Notes: generated by a model not told the origin, from the sequence alone. A stretch of 64,000 bases of DNA from Episyrphus balteatus (GCF_945859705.1 NC_079136.1:80414867-80478866), one strand, 5' to 3'. Positions 47,090 to 59,147 are shown, counted from the first letter of the stretch. Made by a program: numbers and translations.

Positions 47090-47345
47090 TTTTACCCCTG
47101 TTTACCCTATTAAATGACGGAATTTTTAAAAATCCTTCATTTGGATTAAGCTTTAGGTTATTATCTTTCAAATAAGCTATAGAAGATTTTTGTATCTCTA
47201 ATAGTTTATTTTTAATTGAAATTTTTGCCGCACTGCGAAAGTGCGAGAGTGGAACGGGAGAAAATGGCGCCATTTTTGTGTGGTGGCTGCCATGGTTCAT
47301 CGATTTATAAGACGTTAACACGTCAAAAAATCGTATAGACAAGTC
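47090..47345 (+). repeat. Older repeat with empty insertion site
   Basis: Homologous to the flanks of the TIR element at 29222-30047, on the opposite strand: shared words include TTTACCCTATTAAATGA, GGGAGAAAATGGCG and CCATGGTTCATCGAT. At the point of insertion it reads TTATAA (47305-47310), with no element. Confidence 0.85.
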
Positions 47346-48329
47346 GTACATATATGTACATATATTATCTTAAAAAAAAGAAAATAATGAAATTTTACTC
47401 ATTATGTACATACTCGTACAAAAGGAAACAAATATCAAACAAAAATATACTCACTAATTGAACAAAATGTTCATCTTCTTGTCGTCAAATAAGAATTTCC
47501 AGAAATTCCACTTATTTAAAAACAAAACAATTAAATACAAACCTCATACGAAACAACACCAATACAAAAAGAAAAAAAAAACAAAGTAGGTATTAATAGC
47601 ATTTTTTATTATTGTCTTTTCAACTTAGCAACCAAAAATTCCTTTTCAAGGATTTTTCGGCTATCGAATACACACTCCTATAAAGCGGTAGCGCCCCTAT
47701 AATTATAATTATAATCAATGGTAAAATACTATAGGTATACCTATTATAATTCTGTTTTAAAAATGTCTGTTTCTTGAAATATAGTGATGTAAACTTCTGA
47801 TCTCAATTTATTTGGCAATGTTGTCCGAGTTCATAGCTGGCCTTAAGAAAAAAAGTTTCCATGGAATAATTTTAATTTCAATTTGTCATTTTTTACCGCC
47901 AAAATGCTTTGTTTTCCATTGATTTTTCCAAATCAAATAATTTTTTCATTATTTTTTTAACCACAAGTAGCCTGTCAGTGGGAAATTTCGTCGTCCATAA
48001 CTCAAACTCGTTTAACTATCATATTGCTTGGATAATAGCTCTCATGAAAACTGTACATTTTATACTTGATGAGCTCAATATGTACACCTCATCCTCATTA
48101 TAACAATTTTATTTAAATTAATTGGTAAAATACCAACCTAAACACTGTGTTCTTCCAAAAATTTTCTGTGGGGCTCCTCCTCTCAGACAAAAAATCACAA
48201 ACTGTCAATTTCAAAAACCTTATAAATTTACTTTGTTCAATTTTACCTGAGATACCTATACAAATAAGTAAAACATTCCAACCGAGAAAATCTAATGTTC
48301 AATAAATGCAAGTTTGTCTTGTTTTAAGT

Positions 48330-51300
48330 TCAAGGTTGTGGTTGCCAACCAATATTGGAGCCTTCCTGGTTTTCAACAGAATTTATAACTCTTGAAGCTG
48401 ATCCGGGTATGGGCATCCCATTAAAACCTGCAGCAGGATAAGGAAGTGAAGGAAACGCTGTTACATTTGCAGATGGATAAGGCAGTCCCGTTGAAGAAGG
48501 ATATGGTGGCGCTTCTTCTGTTGCAAGTGGTGCTGATGCTTGAGTTGCATTGGCAGATTGCATAGCTTCAGCTTCTTTTGTTAAAGGTTGTTGATCATCA
48601 ATTCCTGGAGCTGATGGTGTAGCAAAATTATGATAAACAGGATATTTAGGAACGAATGGATCGAGCACACGATGCTCATCGGCTTCGGCATCCACAAATG
48701 GTTTATTCATTCCTGTAGCTTCTTCAAATGATGGTGGAACTGAAAATTGAATAAATTAGTACAATGATTATCAAAAAATGTTTGTGTCCTTAATTACCAA
48801 CTGATCCATATTGAGGTGGCAAATCACCTCCTTCACCTGTTGTATCAACTGGTGCTGTAGGTTGAACAGTAATCACACTGTCGGGATTGGTGGCACTAGC
48901 AATAAGCGGAACAGTTCCTATCGTAACACCAGCATGCAAAATTTCATTGTTGGCAAAACAGCCAGTTTCAACTTCAGCTCTTAAATAATAGTACACTCTA
49001 ATAATATCATCAGAACCAACAGTTGATGGAGGAAGAGGGGGAATCGTGAATGATCCCTCATGTAATTTCTTACAAAATCTAGTCACACCCGGTAATTCCA
49101 ACGTTGAAATAACAGTTCTGGATTTCTTTTCCTTATGTTCAGGTGAATCACTATGAAATGAGGTTTTCCTAACAAGTTCGACAGAACACTCTTCGATATC
49201 TCTATCGGATTCATTATCAAGTGTTACAGTGAAATGTAGCTTCTGTCCAGGGGCGTATCCACCAAATTGTGTGCGTAGCTCTGAATTCAAAGGCCCCGAT
49301 TCGCAACAGAAACAACAGAAATTTTTTTGTTCTGTGTCAATAACTGCTTGCTGCAGGTCAAAATATATTTAATAAATATTTTTGAACTTAACGTATCTAT
49401 ACTTACTAAATATGATGGATCATAGTTGAGATTAATTGGATGAATAACAGTGAAACAATTAGTATAGACGTCGTCAATACGCATGGGACGGTCCAGTTTC
49501 AATTCAACTTCGTAAGAAACATGACCGTATTCGTCAGATATTGACGAAGGAATTTGTGGTGGCAATGGAGTACTAAAAGTGTATTCATGAGTACCGATTG
49601 GAAGATCCATACTTCCAACGATCATGGTTTCTGAATGCAAGTATTTACGATCTCCTTTATATTCGACTGTATAATGTTCGGTTTTATTGGTATTGCTGTT
49701 GTGTCGGCTTTTTGTCTCTGTCCATCGTACTTTTGCAGATCCTTTGATTGTAATATAGATTCCTATAATGATAAATAAAATAAATGGTGTAATAATGTTT
49801 TACTTGCGATCTAGGTAGGTATAGGTAGAGGTACCTATTTCTACTTTAAAGGATTCGTTAAAATCAAAATCGAGACAACAATCACACATGATGATTAAAA
49901 ATGCAAAAAAAAGTAGGTCTCACAATTTCTGTCTGTTTGTCAGCTTGTTTATTGGACTACAACACACAACAGCCTAAAATTGAAGCCATTTGATAAAAAC
50001 ATGGTTTTTATGGGTTCTGCAAAATTCCCTAGAGGTGAAATTGAAATATTCACCAATATTACGATTTTCAACTGATAATTTGATAAAAAATAAATTTCGA
50101 TCTCTTATTACATACCTACTATGTAATTTGCAAAAAATTTTAAAACAAAGAACGATGTTAACTGTTATTATGTGAAATGTATAATTGAAAATTTCCATTA
50201 AAAAAATGACAAGTTTTCCCCCAAATTAGATTACAAAACACCAAATTTCAATATTTATCAATTGATAGTTGACAATCGTAATAGGGGTGATTATTTTTGG
50301 GAGCAAAACTAACGGTACTTCCATATAACCAAAATGAAAAAGGCTTTGTATATTTTTTTCAAAAAGACTCTTAATGATTTTTATTAAAAAAAATCATGTT
50401 ATTAGGCAAAAAATTAAAGTCGAACTTTTTATAGGTATTAAAAAATAATTTTTACGTTCAACCGTTTTTAAGATATCCGATTTTCTCGTTAAATACTCAC
50501 ACGCTCAATTCAACTTTTTTGAAAATTTTGACCGTAACACATGAAATTGAGTCTTATTTTAGCGGAATATTGAATAACAAAAAAACTAATCGAGCTACAA
50601 AATCGAGGTTTTTGGATTTCGTCTTAGTCTGAGTTACTTCAAATCTGTGCAAAGAAAATTTTTTGAATTTCGCATTTTTTTGGATTTTATAAGATTACTT
50701 TTGAGCTACGTTTTTAAAACAAAATCTTGAATATTTCAAAAACGGTTTGAGCTACAAAATTTGTGTTTGTATCAAAAATAATGTATTCAAAAGCTACAAT
50801 TAATGGAAAAATAAAAAACTTAAAAAAGTGTTTTTTTTAAAAAAGTCTCCACTGGCCTCATCAAACCGGAAGTGCACTTCTGAAACTTTAAATTAAAATA
50901 AAAAATGACTGGATGAAGCTACAAAATTAATTTTTGCTCAAAAAATTAGCATTTAATTAGCTACAATTTTGGGCATTAAAAAAATATTAATTTTCCTACT
51001 TTCGTCCGCTAACTTGTCTTATTTTAGCGGAATTTTGAATAACAAAAAAACTGTTCAAGCTACAAAAACCAAGTTAATGTAATTGAAAAGCACTTAAAAA
51101 GCTACAAACTCATTATTTTCAATCATTTCAGATTTTGTCCGCTAACTTCAGACTTATTTTAGCGGAAAATTCAATAATTCAAAAACTATGCGAGCTACAA
51201 ATTTTTGTTTTGCGCAACAAATTAGCATTTAATTAGCTACAATTAATGAGATAAATTTTTTTTAATTCCGCCACAAAGTGTCCGCCAAAGTAAGGGACGT

Positions 51301-53316
51301 GAAAATGTAAGATGATGAAATTTAAAGAACACTGAACGAAAAAAGCTAATATTTCTAAACTGGTTGCGATAGAAATTTTTTCTATTTGGTTTTAGAACAG
51401 TCATAAGTGCACCTTTCACCCATTTCAGGCCTTTCCATTCTCTACCGGACACCCTGTATGTTTTCATTCACACAACATGGAGACTACACCACAAAGAAAT
51501 AACGAAACAAGTTATAGTTTACATATTTGGGTTCACAGTCAACAGGCCTATGCATTCAGGTAAAAAAAAATTGTTTTCTGGAATTTCGAAAAAATTTGCA
51601 TTTTTATATGTAGGTATAATGTTTCCCAAATTCATCGAGGGAGACAGCAAAACAAAGGTGTCTTTTAGCTGTATTTATAACTGAAAAGCAAAAGTTTGTT
51701 TGAGGTCTGGTTGGCAATTTATTTTATCCAAAAGTGTTTTTTTCTTATATTCTGAGACAGAAAGGTATTTATGGACCAAAGTCTGGAATCAAGTTTTGGT
51801 TTTACAATAAACAGGACTCTGCATTTGTGGTAGGTAAAAAACTTATAATTTGTTTTCTTCATTTTTTTCGAAAACAAAATCAAAGTTAACAACTTGCCAA
51901 AAAAATGCATTTTAAAAAATACCCACCACAGAGAAAAAGACCGCATACAATTTAGCGGATTTTAAATTAAATCTGGAAATCTTCTTATTTAAATAAATTT
52001 AAATTAAGCGGAAATCCACTTAATTTAAGTAAAAATCTTCTTATTTTTATGATAAGAAGATTTTCGTCTTTAATTAAGTGGATTTGCGCTTAATTTAAAA
52101 TGGATGTCATTTGTCATCTTGGCAAAAATCCATGCAGAATTCCGTTTAATTTTAAGTGATCTTTTTCTCCGTGTACAAATTAATCCAATATGACATCCAA
52201 AGAAATGTCTCTTTAAGAGCTTTTTTTATAAATTAAACCAAAGGTTTTCTCTGAAATCTGGTTGTGTGGAATATTGAATCGAGCGCTTAGCCAGAAGATT
52301 TGCTTTTCCTAGTTTAACATTAATTTAATATTTTTTTTTATTAAAAAAAAGAGTTTTTAATCGCATTTTTTATTTGTAAGTTTTTTTTTTGTACTGAAAA
52401 ATACAAAAAGTTAATGTCTCATTAGTTTTTGTTTTTACAAAAGTTAAGGGGACTCATGGACCCAATAACCTCCATTATATCCGCCACTGCCAGAATGTTG
52501 ATCATATGAAAATCAAAGATTGAATTTGGTGGCATTTTGTGCAAAAATTTTAACAAACACATTTGATTAGAACAAGGCATAGGTAAACGCCCCCTATTTT
52601 TCGGGCTATCTAATAACTAAAGTCATGGATCAGAAAAAGTCTGGCTTGGCAATTGAAAACAAATATATCGTGGTATAAGTAAGGTACACACATGTAACTC
52701 CCAACTACAACAAAAAAAGTTACGTGTGTTTACAATTCAATGGATCTTTTTTTTAATAGTTTTAGTTGACTACAACTTAATGATTATTAAGAAAATTGAG
52801 TTTATTTTGTTCACCCAAAAAGTGCACAAAGAACTGGTTTAATTCGTTTGTCTTTAATTAAAGAACAGTTAACTTTAGACACCGAAATAGAATAGGAATG
52901 GGAGAAACACATGAAAACGTGTTATCACATCACAACACCAACAAAACCTATAGATGAAAAGTAAATAAACAGAGAACCATTAATGTTAACGTTCAATCGA
53001 ATAGGTGGCTATAAAATGTAACACACGTCATATTAATTCTCTATAAGCAAAAGGCACAACATTCTATATAATACTTTCTGTTGACCAGTATTGCAATTAG
53101 TATAGTAGTGCATTTTGTAGTGTTTTTCAATGCACTTTACTTTATTATTATTTTAATTAAAAAGATAAGAACTTTGAGATATAAAAAATGTATCTTTTGC
53201 CTACCCCGAACATTTTTCACTTTATCAGTTGTATATATTATTTTTCCATTTAGAACATCTCCACTGTAATACACCGCATCTGGATGATCGTACATAAAAG
53301 CACATGATGACGGCAT
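48330..53316 (-). CDS. Alpha-arrestin gene D, PPQY and proline-rich tail
   Basis: Exons on the minus strand: 53205-53316, 49407-49762, 48798-49350, 48330-48739. They total 1431 bases (476 aa). The intron present between exons 2 and 3 of the other genes is absent here, so exon 2 is a fusion. Arrestin_N is about residues 5-150 (PIGTHEYTFSTPLPP, YGHVSYEVEL), Arrestin_C about 172-305 (GGYAPGQKLHFTV, VTIGTVPLIA). FCCFCC at 167-172 matches the cysteine linker common in the family. PPQY lies at 334-337, and PPSF at 342-345 stands where gene B has PPSY; VPKYPVY follows. The last 90 residues are rich in P, A and S with repeated LPYPS-type words. It is the most canonical member and probably binds WW-domain ubiquitin ligases (family inference). 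Confidence 0.9.
49800..50540 (+). repeat. Degenerate GTCT-repeat element in intron 1 of gene D
   Basis: Contains a start-like TTACTTGCGATCTAGG, an AAATCAAAATCGAGACAACA word, CTGTCTGTTTGTCAGC at about 49940, and an AACTAACGGTACTTCCATATAACC block at about 50310. All are in the order of the full copy at 17741-18717 but strongly diverged. Confidence 0.6.
50550..51260. repeat. Diverged repeat of ATTTTAGCGGAAT / GAGCTACAAA units
   Basis: A unit with CTTATTTTAGCGGAA, then AATAACAAAAAAACT, then GAGCTACAAA occurs at about 50552, 51016 and 51148, with partial copies between. Intron 1 of gene D. Not recognised. Confidence 0.65.
51927..52173. mobile_element. CAC(A/G)GAGAAAA-ended MITE, second copy
   Basis: Ends CACAGAGAAAAAGA and TCTTTTTCTCCGTG, internal CTTAATTTAAG palindromes and repeats as in 41709-42165. 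247 bp, in intron 1 of gene D. Confidence 0.8.
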
Positions 53317-53884
53317 TTTTTCACAAAATAAAAAAATATTTGAATTTATAAGTAAGTATCTTTTGCGTAAAAATACATAAAAGATTAAAGAAAAGAGCAA
53401 CGAGCTCTATAACAATTGACCTCTATAAACGCTTAGAGACGACTATTTTTGTATTAAAGTTTGGGAATGGCTTGGTCTGGTTTGCTTGCTGCCGCCGCGC
53501 CGCAGTATGCCGATGCCGGTTTGTCGGTAAAAATAAACAATAAATAAAAAACAAAGTAACAAAACGAAACGCCGAACGCAAGAATGTGTTAGACACATCC
53601 AACAGTTTCGGTGGATCTGCTTGTTTATTTGTATTCTGTTGATGGTTTGTTTTTTGGCAGTAGAAAGCATAATGACGTCATTATGTGGTAGTTTGTTTCT
53701 GTTCTGAATATGAATCAAATCAAAATAACAATTTTGGTCATGCGCTGCGCGTCGGGGTACTCATTTTGAAGAATAATACCCATTGGCACCCGCAGATTTT
53801 AATAAACGGGTTTTAGGTTAGGTACATTTTTTATGTGAAGTATTTAATATAAATTGGTCATATTCAACACTGTTTTTTGCATAC
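53317..53884. other. Upstream region of gene D
   Basis: Contains a locally GC-richer stretch at 53485-53530 (TGCCGCCGCGCCGCAG), unusual for this window, which could be near the promoter or CpG-containing. No core promoter called. Confidence 0.35.
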
Positions 53885-53886
53885 TA

Positions 53887-54749
53887 CAGTATTTATCGCT
53901 TACAAGAAACACGCTTATAAGAAAACCTCGCTTAAAAGAAACTCGAACAAAAGCACCGTGTACCTTACCATATATTTTAATGTTGAATTATGTGTTTATA
54001 AGAAACACGTTTATAAGAAAAACACTGATAAAAGAAACATTTTTCAAACCACTAACTTTATTGCTCACACATAAAGTTGGCTGGATTTAAGAAACTTTCA
54101 AAAAAATCACGAAACTAAAAAAACATGAACCCTTAAGAAAAATTCAAAGCAACCTGTGCAAATGTCATTTGAGTTTGAAATTATTTGAAAAGAATTTCAG
54201 TTCAGTGTTCAATTTGTTATTTGTTGTGTTTGTGTTCTTTATATCTCTGCTGTGTTTACCTTTGCTAAAAATGTTGCGAAATAATGGCTGTGTTCCTTTG
54301 GGCTCAGCAAAGTACTTTTTAGTGCATCTGAATCCATTCAAAGTCATTTTTTCTATTGAAGAAATGAAGTTGAATACAAGAATACAAACAGAACTACTTA
54401 GCAGAAGATACTTCAGGCCAAAGGAACACAGCTAATATTTCACTTAAAACTAAATTGATACAAATAATTCTTGAATAAATTAAATCAGGAAAAAATAGAA
54501 AAGAAATCTGTGAAAAATATAAAATAGCTACATAATATATGAAGTTATATAATTGGATTGATGGATTGAATATTTAGGCGAGGACAAGTTTGTGGTACTT
54601 CTTGGTGGGTACATTTGTATAAGAAACTTGTTTCTTATATCCGTATAAGAAACTTGTTTCTTATATCCGTTGTAAGAATATAAGAAACACTCGGTTATAA
54701 GAAACAAATATTGTGCCATTTTTGAGTTTCTTATAAGCGTTATGTACTG
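53887..54749. mobile_element. Pogo-like non-autonomous element with TA duplication
   Basis: Ends CAGTATTTATCGCTTACAAG (53887) and the complement of CAGTACATAACGCTTATAAG (to 54749), with TA on both sides. An ATAAGAAACACG word is repeated at least eight times in both orientations near the ends. The CAGT/TA end pattern is pogo-like. The 88-codon frame at 54169-54435 is unrecognised and may be chance. 863 bp. Confidence 0.8.
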
Positions 54750-54815
54750 TATTTGCATTTCGCTTTCTAATATATTTTTACTGAAAAAAAATAAAATAAA
54801 AATATAAATAAATAT

Positions 54816-55678
54816 GTAGGGGAGAGGTGCGGACAGTGAGACACCCTTTTTTTAAATTGGTATATCTTAGAATGTTTTCAAGATAGCTTAACGAAACTTT
54901 GAAGTGAGTTGAAGACATATTTTATCTTAATGTTGCAAAAAAACTTATAGTTAAAGAATGAATGAGGGCATCACATTGGACTAAAATGTAGAAAAAGTCA
55001 AAACGTCTCACTGTTTGAAAGGGGTGCGATCAGTGAGACATTCTTAGGTGAAAAAAAAATTAACGAAAACGTCAAATAATTAGGTAATTGACAAGTATAT
55101 ACTTAATTAATTTATGTTACTTTAACCCATTTATTCAAAAAAAAAAAAATTACAAAAAGCCAAAAAAAAAACGAAAGAAAAAACAATACGAAATCATTTT
55201 GAAGTCATGCTAAAATAATAGATTTTTTAAAAATCTATATGTCTCACTGTTTGCTTTTTAAAAAACCTATGTCTCACTGTTTGCTTTTTAATAATGTCTC
55301 ACTGTTTACTTTTTGTCATTTTTCGGAAAAATATAAAATTACAAAAAACGAGAAGGAATTCTAGTTCAATGATATTTTTTTATGAAAGAACTAATAAATA
55401 TAATACATATGTAAAAAAAGTTCTGTCCACTAACCAGATTTTTTTGTGTTATACACTCTTTTTATAACACTCCAAAAACTACTTTCACCTGATTTTGTGT
55501 GATATTTTACGGCGTGGGAAAATGGACAGCTTTAATTTAGTCGGGACAAAATTAAAAGACGCAGACGGGGAAATAAACGTTTTGACCCAAACTAGCGTTA
55601 CTGTGCTTATTTTCAGAAAAGAGAAAAATGGATTGTCTCACTGTTTGCACCGTCTCACTGTTCGCACCCTTCCCCTAC
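54816..55678. mobile_element. TIR element with repeated GTCTCACTGTTTGC motif
   Basis: Left end GTAGGGGAGAGGTGCGGAC with CAGTGAGAC; right end GTCTCACTGTTCGCACCC then TTCCCCTAC, inverted. GTCTCACTGTTTG occurs again at 55005, 55241, 55271, 55296, 55635 and 55652, and inverted at 54832 and 55031. A 94-codon frame (55495-55779) overlaps the right end and is unrecognised. A truncated copy lies at 19625-20099. 863 bp. Confidence 0.85.
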
Positions 55679-57179
55679 CTATGAATAAATATTTTAAAAA
55701 TAAATATTTGTTTTATGGTTTTATTTTATTTTTTATGAAAAAATATTATTGCAAGCAAAATCGAAGCAGAAAGTGGTGAAAACATTAATAAAAAAAAAAA
55801 TGATTTAAGAAAGATTTATGTAAAGCCCTCTTATATCTGTGGGTCAAGTCCATTTCTGTGCAAGTAAGATGCACCTAATTCCTAATCTTATAAATAATAT
55901 ATTTATTTATTTCTTCAATTAAAATGGTCAAAATCAACTGGGAACATAGAGCAATTGGTCTATAAAACATTTTTTTTTTTTTAATTCGTGTTTTATCTAA
56001 AAAAAGTTCTCAAAATCCTGTAGTAATTCACAAATTCAATTCAAATCGATTTAGGACGGAGGAATTGAGGAATTCCTCAGGCAGCACTGATAAATCTAAA
56101 ACATGAGAAAATGCTCACGTTTTTTTTTCACTCTTTTGATGACGACACGGAGGTTTTTTTTTTATTTATAAAAATATCTTTAAAACGCGATAAACGGAAA
56201 ATCAAAGAGATACTGAATTAGTTACTAAAAAATATGTGCTTTTAGATTTAGATTTTTAAAGACTTCGCTTGCAAGAATGTTTAAGCTGAGAAAATTCTCA
56301 ACTTGAGTCTATAAAAGGTATTGAAAGTGTTTGGAGAAGGTAAACATTAAAATCCGTTTTTTGGCCTGAAATTCAAACAGTTTTTCGACAATCACCCCTC
56401 CTATTACGGTTGGCTTTTATCATAAAACGATTAGAAAACGATTTGCTATTGGAGCACCAATTTTTGTTTGATTAGAAATTTAACTTCGCAGTTTCCTTCG
56501 CTCTTCGCCCTTCGCCCTTCTTCCCTATGACATGATAATTGCTTTACTTAAGTCTCAATTTTGGCTTTCAGAAAGATTCGTTTTTGTGTCGTCCTTTGAA
56601 AAACGTGAATAACTTTTTATTGGTAAGAGCTATCAAAAATTAGGTCATAACAAAAACTCTAGAAAATGTGATTTTCTATAAAAGTAAAGAAAAATAATTA
56701 TTCTAAGACCAAAAACGGTGGAGGCGGACGAATCAAAGGGTTAATTTGTTTAGACTTTGCTGTTTAATGTTCCCCAAGTGGTACCTACTCTTTAAAATAA
56801 AGCAATACAATAGTGAAACAGAGCCCAAATTAAGCTTTATAGTAGACTAGTAAAAGCCATTTTTATAGGTATAGCATTTGAATTTTATGGGATAAGCGAA
56901 GCTATAAATATAAGCTCATAATTATATTTCCGCAATGAAAAAAAAAATTAGTGCGGACACAAACCTTGCTTTGCAGACAACTGTAAACTTTTACAAGTAT
57001 TCGAAAAGTTACATCAGCTTTTGTGACAGAAAGCTTTTCTTAATTTCAATGTTTTTGTACACTTCTTCAATGGCTCTCAAACTGTTACTCGAAACCCTAA
57101 TTTTAATTGGTTTTTCCTCTTTTCAGACGGGGTTTTGGAATTTGATTTTCATTTTCCTACTCCGACCGAGAAAAACGGA
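55679..57179. other. Intergenic AT-rich DNA
   Basis: No gene or bounded element seen. CTTCGCTCTTCGCCCTTCG at 56498-56516 is a small repeat. Confidence 0.45.
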
Positions 57180-57355
57180 TTTGCACTCACACACTTGCAA
57201 CTTTTTGTTGCACACATAAAATCGGCTCCGCGGTTATTATAATTTCCATACTAATTTGAGCCGCCTTCGGACCCGTTTCTGAGCAGAAGTCGGACTCAGT
57301 TCCGCCTGAGGCGGAGCGGATTTGGACCAAGGTCGGACTGGTTTGCTTGAAGGGA
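57180..57355 (-). mobile_element. Fragment of the CCCTTCAAGCAAG element family
   Basis: Inverted relative to 29222-29345: shares CCGCCTTCGGACC, GGCGGAGCGGA and CCATACTAATTTGAGCC, and ends with GCTTGAAGGGA. Only this end is clear; the other boundary is lost in 57000-57180. Confidence 0.75.
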
Positions 57356-57547
57356 AGGCAGATTTTTGTATCACTTTTAATAATACATGCAAGAAATTTA
57401 ATCGAAATTGTAAGATGAGAGGTATCAGTTTGAAAGGCGATATTAAGAAAATAAATTTATAAGACATTCTAAAAACAATAACTGTATGAAATTTTAAGAA
57501 AATCCATCTGCTTAAACCGTACCTACCTCGATAATACACGGAAGCCG

Positions 57548-57633
57548 TGGCAATACAAAAACCGCTTTTAAGGAATCTTACACCATCAAAATGTTGTTTT
57601 TGACGCGAAACCAATACTTGACCCATAGAGCAA
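57548..57633 (-). repeat. Fragment of the GTCT-repeat element terminus
   Basis: ACGCGAAACCAATACTTGAC and the CACCATCAAAATGTTG stretch correspond to 630-715 of copy 1. No GTCT array remains. Confidence 0.6.
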
Positions 57634-58300
57634 AATTACTAATACATACCAAAAAATTAATTTTGGATTGTCGGTCGTCGGTCGGTTTTATTTTACGTGT
57701 GAATTGTTTTCTTAATTTAAATAAATATATCTACTGCAATGAATGATTGGAAATTTTTACACTACTTGTATCTGAACTGAATTTTTATCATACATTGTTA
57801 TACCTTATTGCACTATTTTTATCTTGTATTTGAATGCGTCATCTCATACAATTGCCAAAACTAAGAAAACTCAAAGAGCAAAAGTAAAAAAAGTATTATT
57901 AAAAAACACCACGCAAATCAAAGTTAAAAATAATAATAAGAAAAGAATATATCAAAATCAAGTTAAATTTTTTAATGGCTGATTAAGACCCATCACGGGT
58001 ATACATAAATAAACAATAAAAACAATACCTACACAAATTGATGCTGCACATATGTATTCATATCCCAATCCGGTGAATACAATCGGTATTTTCAGACTTC
58101 AGATCATAAACAAGTTGTCTGCTTGTTATATCAAATGTCAAATTGATATGATCACTAAAGTTATGCATCATAGATGAAAAGATTCGAAGCTCATTTAATT
58201 AATACGAAATAAAAAAAAAATCAGCAATGCCTGCGTCGCTGAAAATTGCACCAACAGTTTTGATTCTACTGAGAGAAACTTAAATTTAATAACATTTACA
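57634..58300. other. Intergenic AT-rich DNA
   Basis: No gene or element seen. Confidence 0.45.
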
Positions 58301-58308
58301 ATCACCAG

Positions 58309-59139
58309 CAGGGTTCCCAGGTTGAGGGGAAAATCACCATTTTTGCCGATTTTCTTCGACGAAAGGGATAAAATAGGGGACGGGGATAAAAAAGGGGAAA
58401 AATATCTAAAAGAGGAACAATTTAAACTTACAAAAACGTTAGACACAATCTTTGAACAATGGAATCAATTTAAATAAAACTTAATTTCGAAATAAACTAT
58501 CGTATTCCACGCTAAGTGGATTTTTTAATTTGACAGCTCTACTAAAAACTAGGGTGCTTCCATTTTTTAATTCACTCCTCAAAATATTTCATTAAGGGAA
58601 TCTGTACTTTTTTGGGTATATCAAACGAAATTTTCAGCCAGCAGCCGCGGCAGTAAAAAAAATAAAAGTAAAAAAAAAAATACTTATACATTTTTAAGAC
58701 ATTGTTGATAAAAGAGCCTGCCTTAATCGGCATAAATACTCTATGATTTATAAAAATACATCAAATATAGAAAATAATATCCATTTTTTATTAAATAAGC
58801 ACTGATATTTTAGATTTACCCTCAAAATAAAATTTGTGAAGTAGTTCCATACTTCATAAATTTTATTTTGACTGTTTTTAGTTTGAAAATGAAATGTGTA
58901 ATTTGAGCTTCATTTTTGTTAATTTTTTTTATTTACTTATGTCCATTATAAAGTTTTTATTCTTATGATAAATTAAATACAAAATGTTTAAAAAAAGATT
59001 TAAATAAAAAAAAAATAAAAAAAATAAATACTTGCATTTTTTTTCTGGAAAAAAGGGGATTTTTTTTACGAAAAAGGGGAAAAATAAAAGTTTTGGTGTT
59101 AAAAAAGGGGATTTTTATTTTGAAAACCTGGGAACCCTG
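58309..59139. mobile_element. hAT-type element with 8-bp TSD ATCACCAG
   Basis: Ends CAGGGTTCCCAGGTT (58309) and AACCTGGGAACCCTG (to 59139), flanked by the exact direct repeat ATCACCAG (58301-58308, 59140-59147). Internal AAAAGGGGATTTTT-like words repeat near both ends. No transposase. 831 bp. Confidence 0.92.
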
Positions 59140-59147
59140 ATCACCAG

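Larger units (their letters stand above)
44903..48329. other. Intergenic region between convergent genes C and D
   Basis: Holds the presumed 3' UTRs, an inverted repeat (45604-45740), a dispersed repeat (46470-46730) and the repeat with the empty insertion site (47090-47345). No further gene seen. A candidate polyadenylation signal for gene D is at 48108-48113 on the minus strand. Confidence 0.55.

Noticed and set aside
49407..49762. A missed intron inside gene D exon 2
   Set aside because: The frame is open throughout and residues align with both exon 2 and exon 3 of the paralogues; no good donor-acceptor pair lies at the expected site.
55495..55779. 94-codon frame as a transposase remnant
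   Set aside because: No recognisable motif, and its end runs through the terminal inverted repeat. The truncated copy gives no support.
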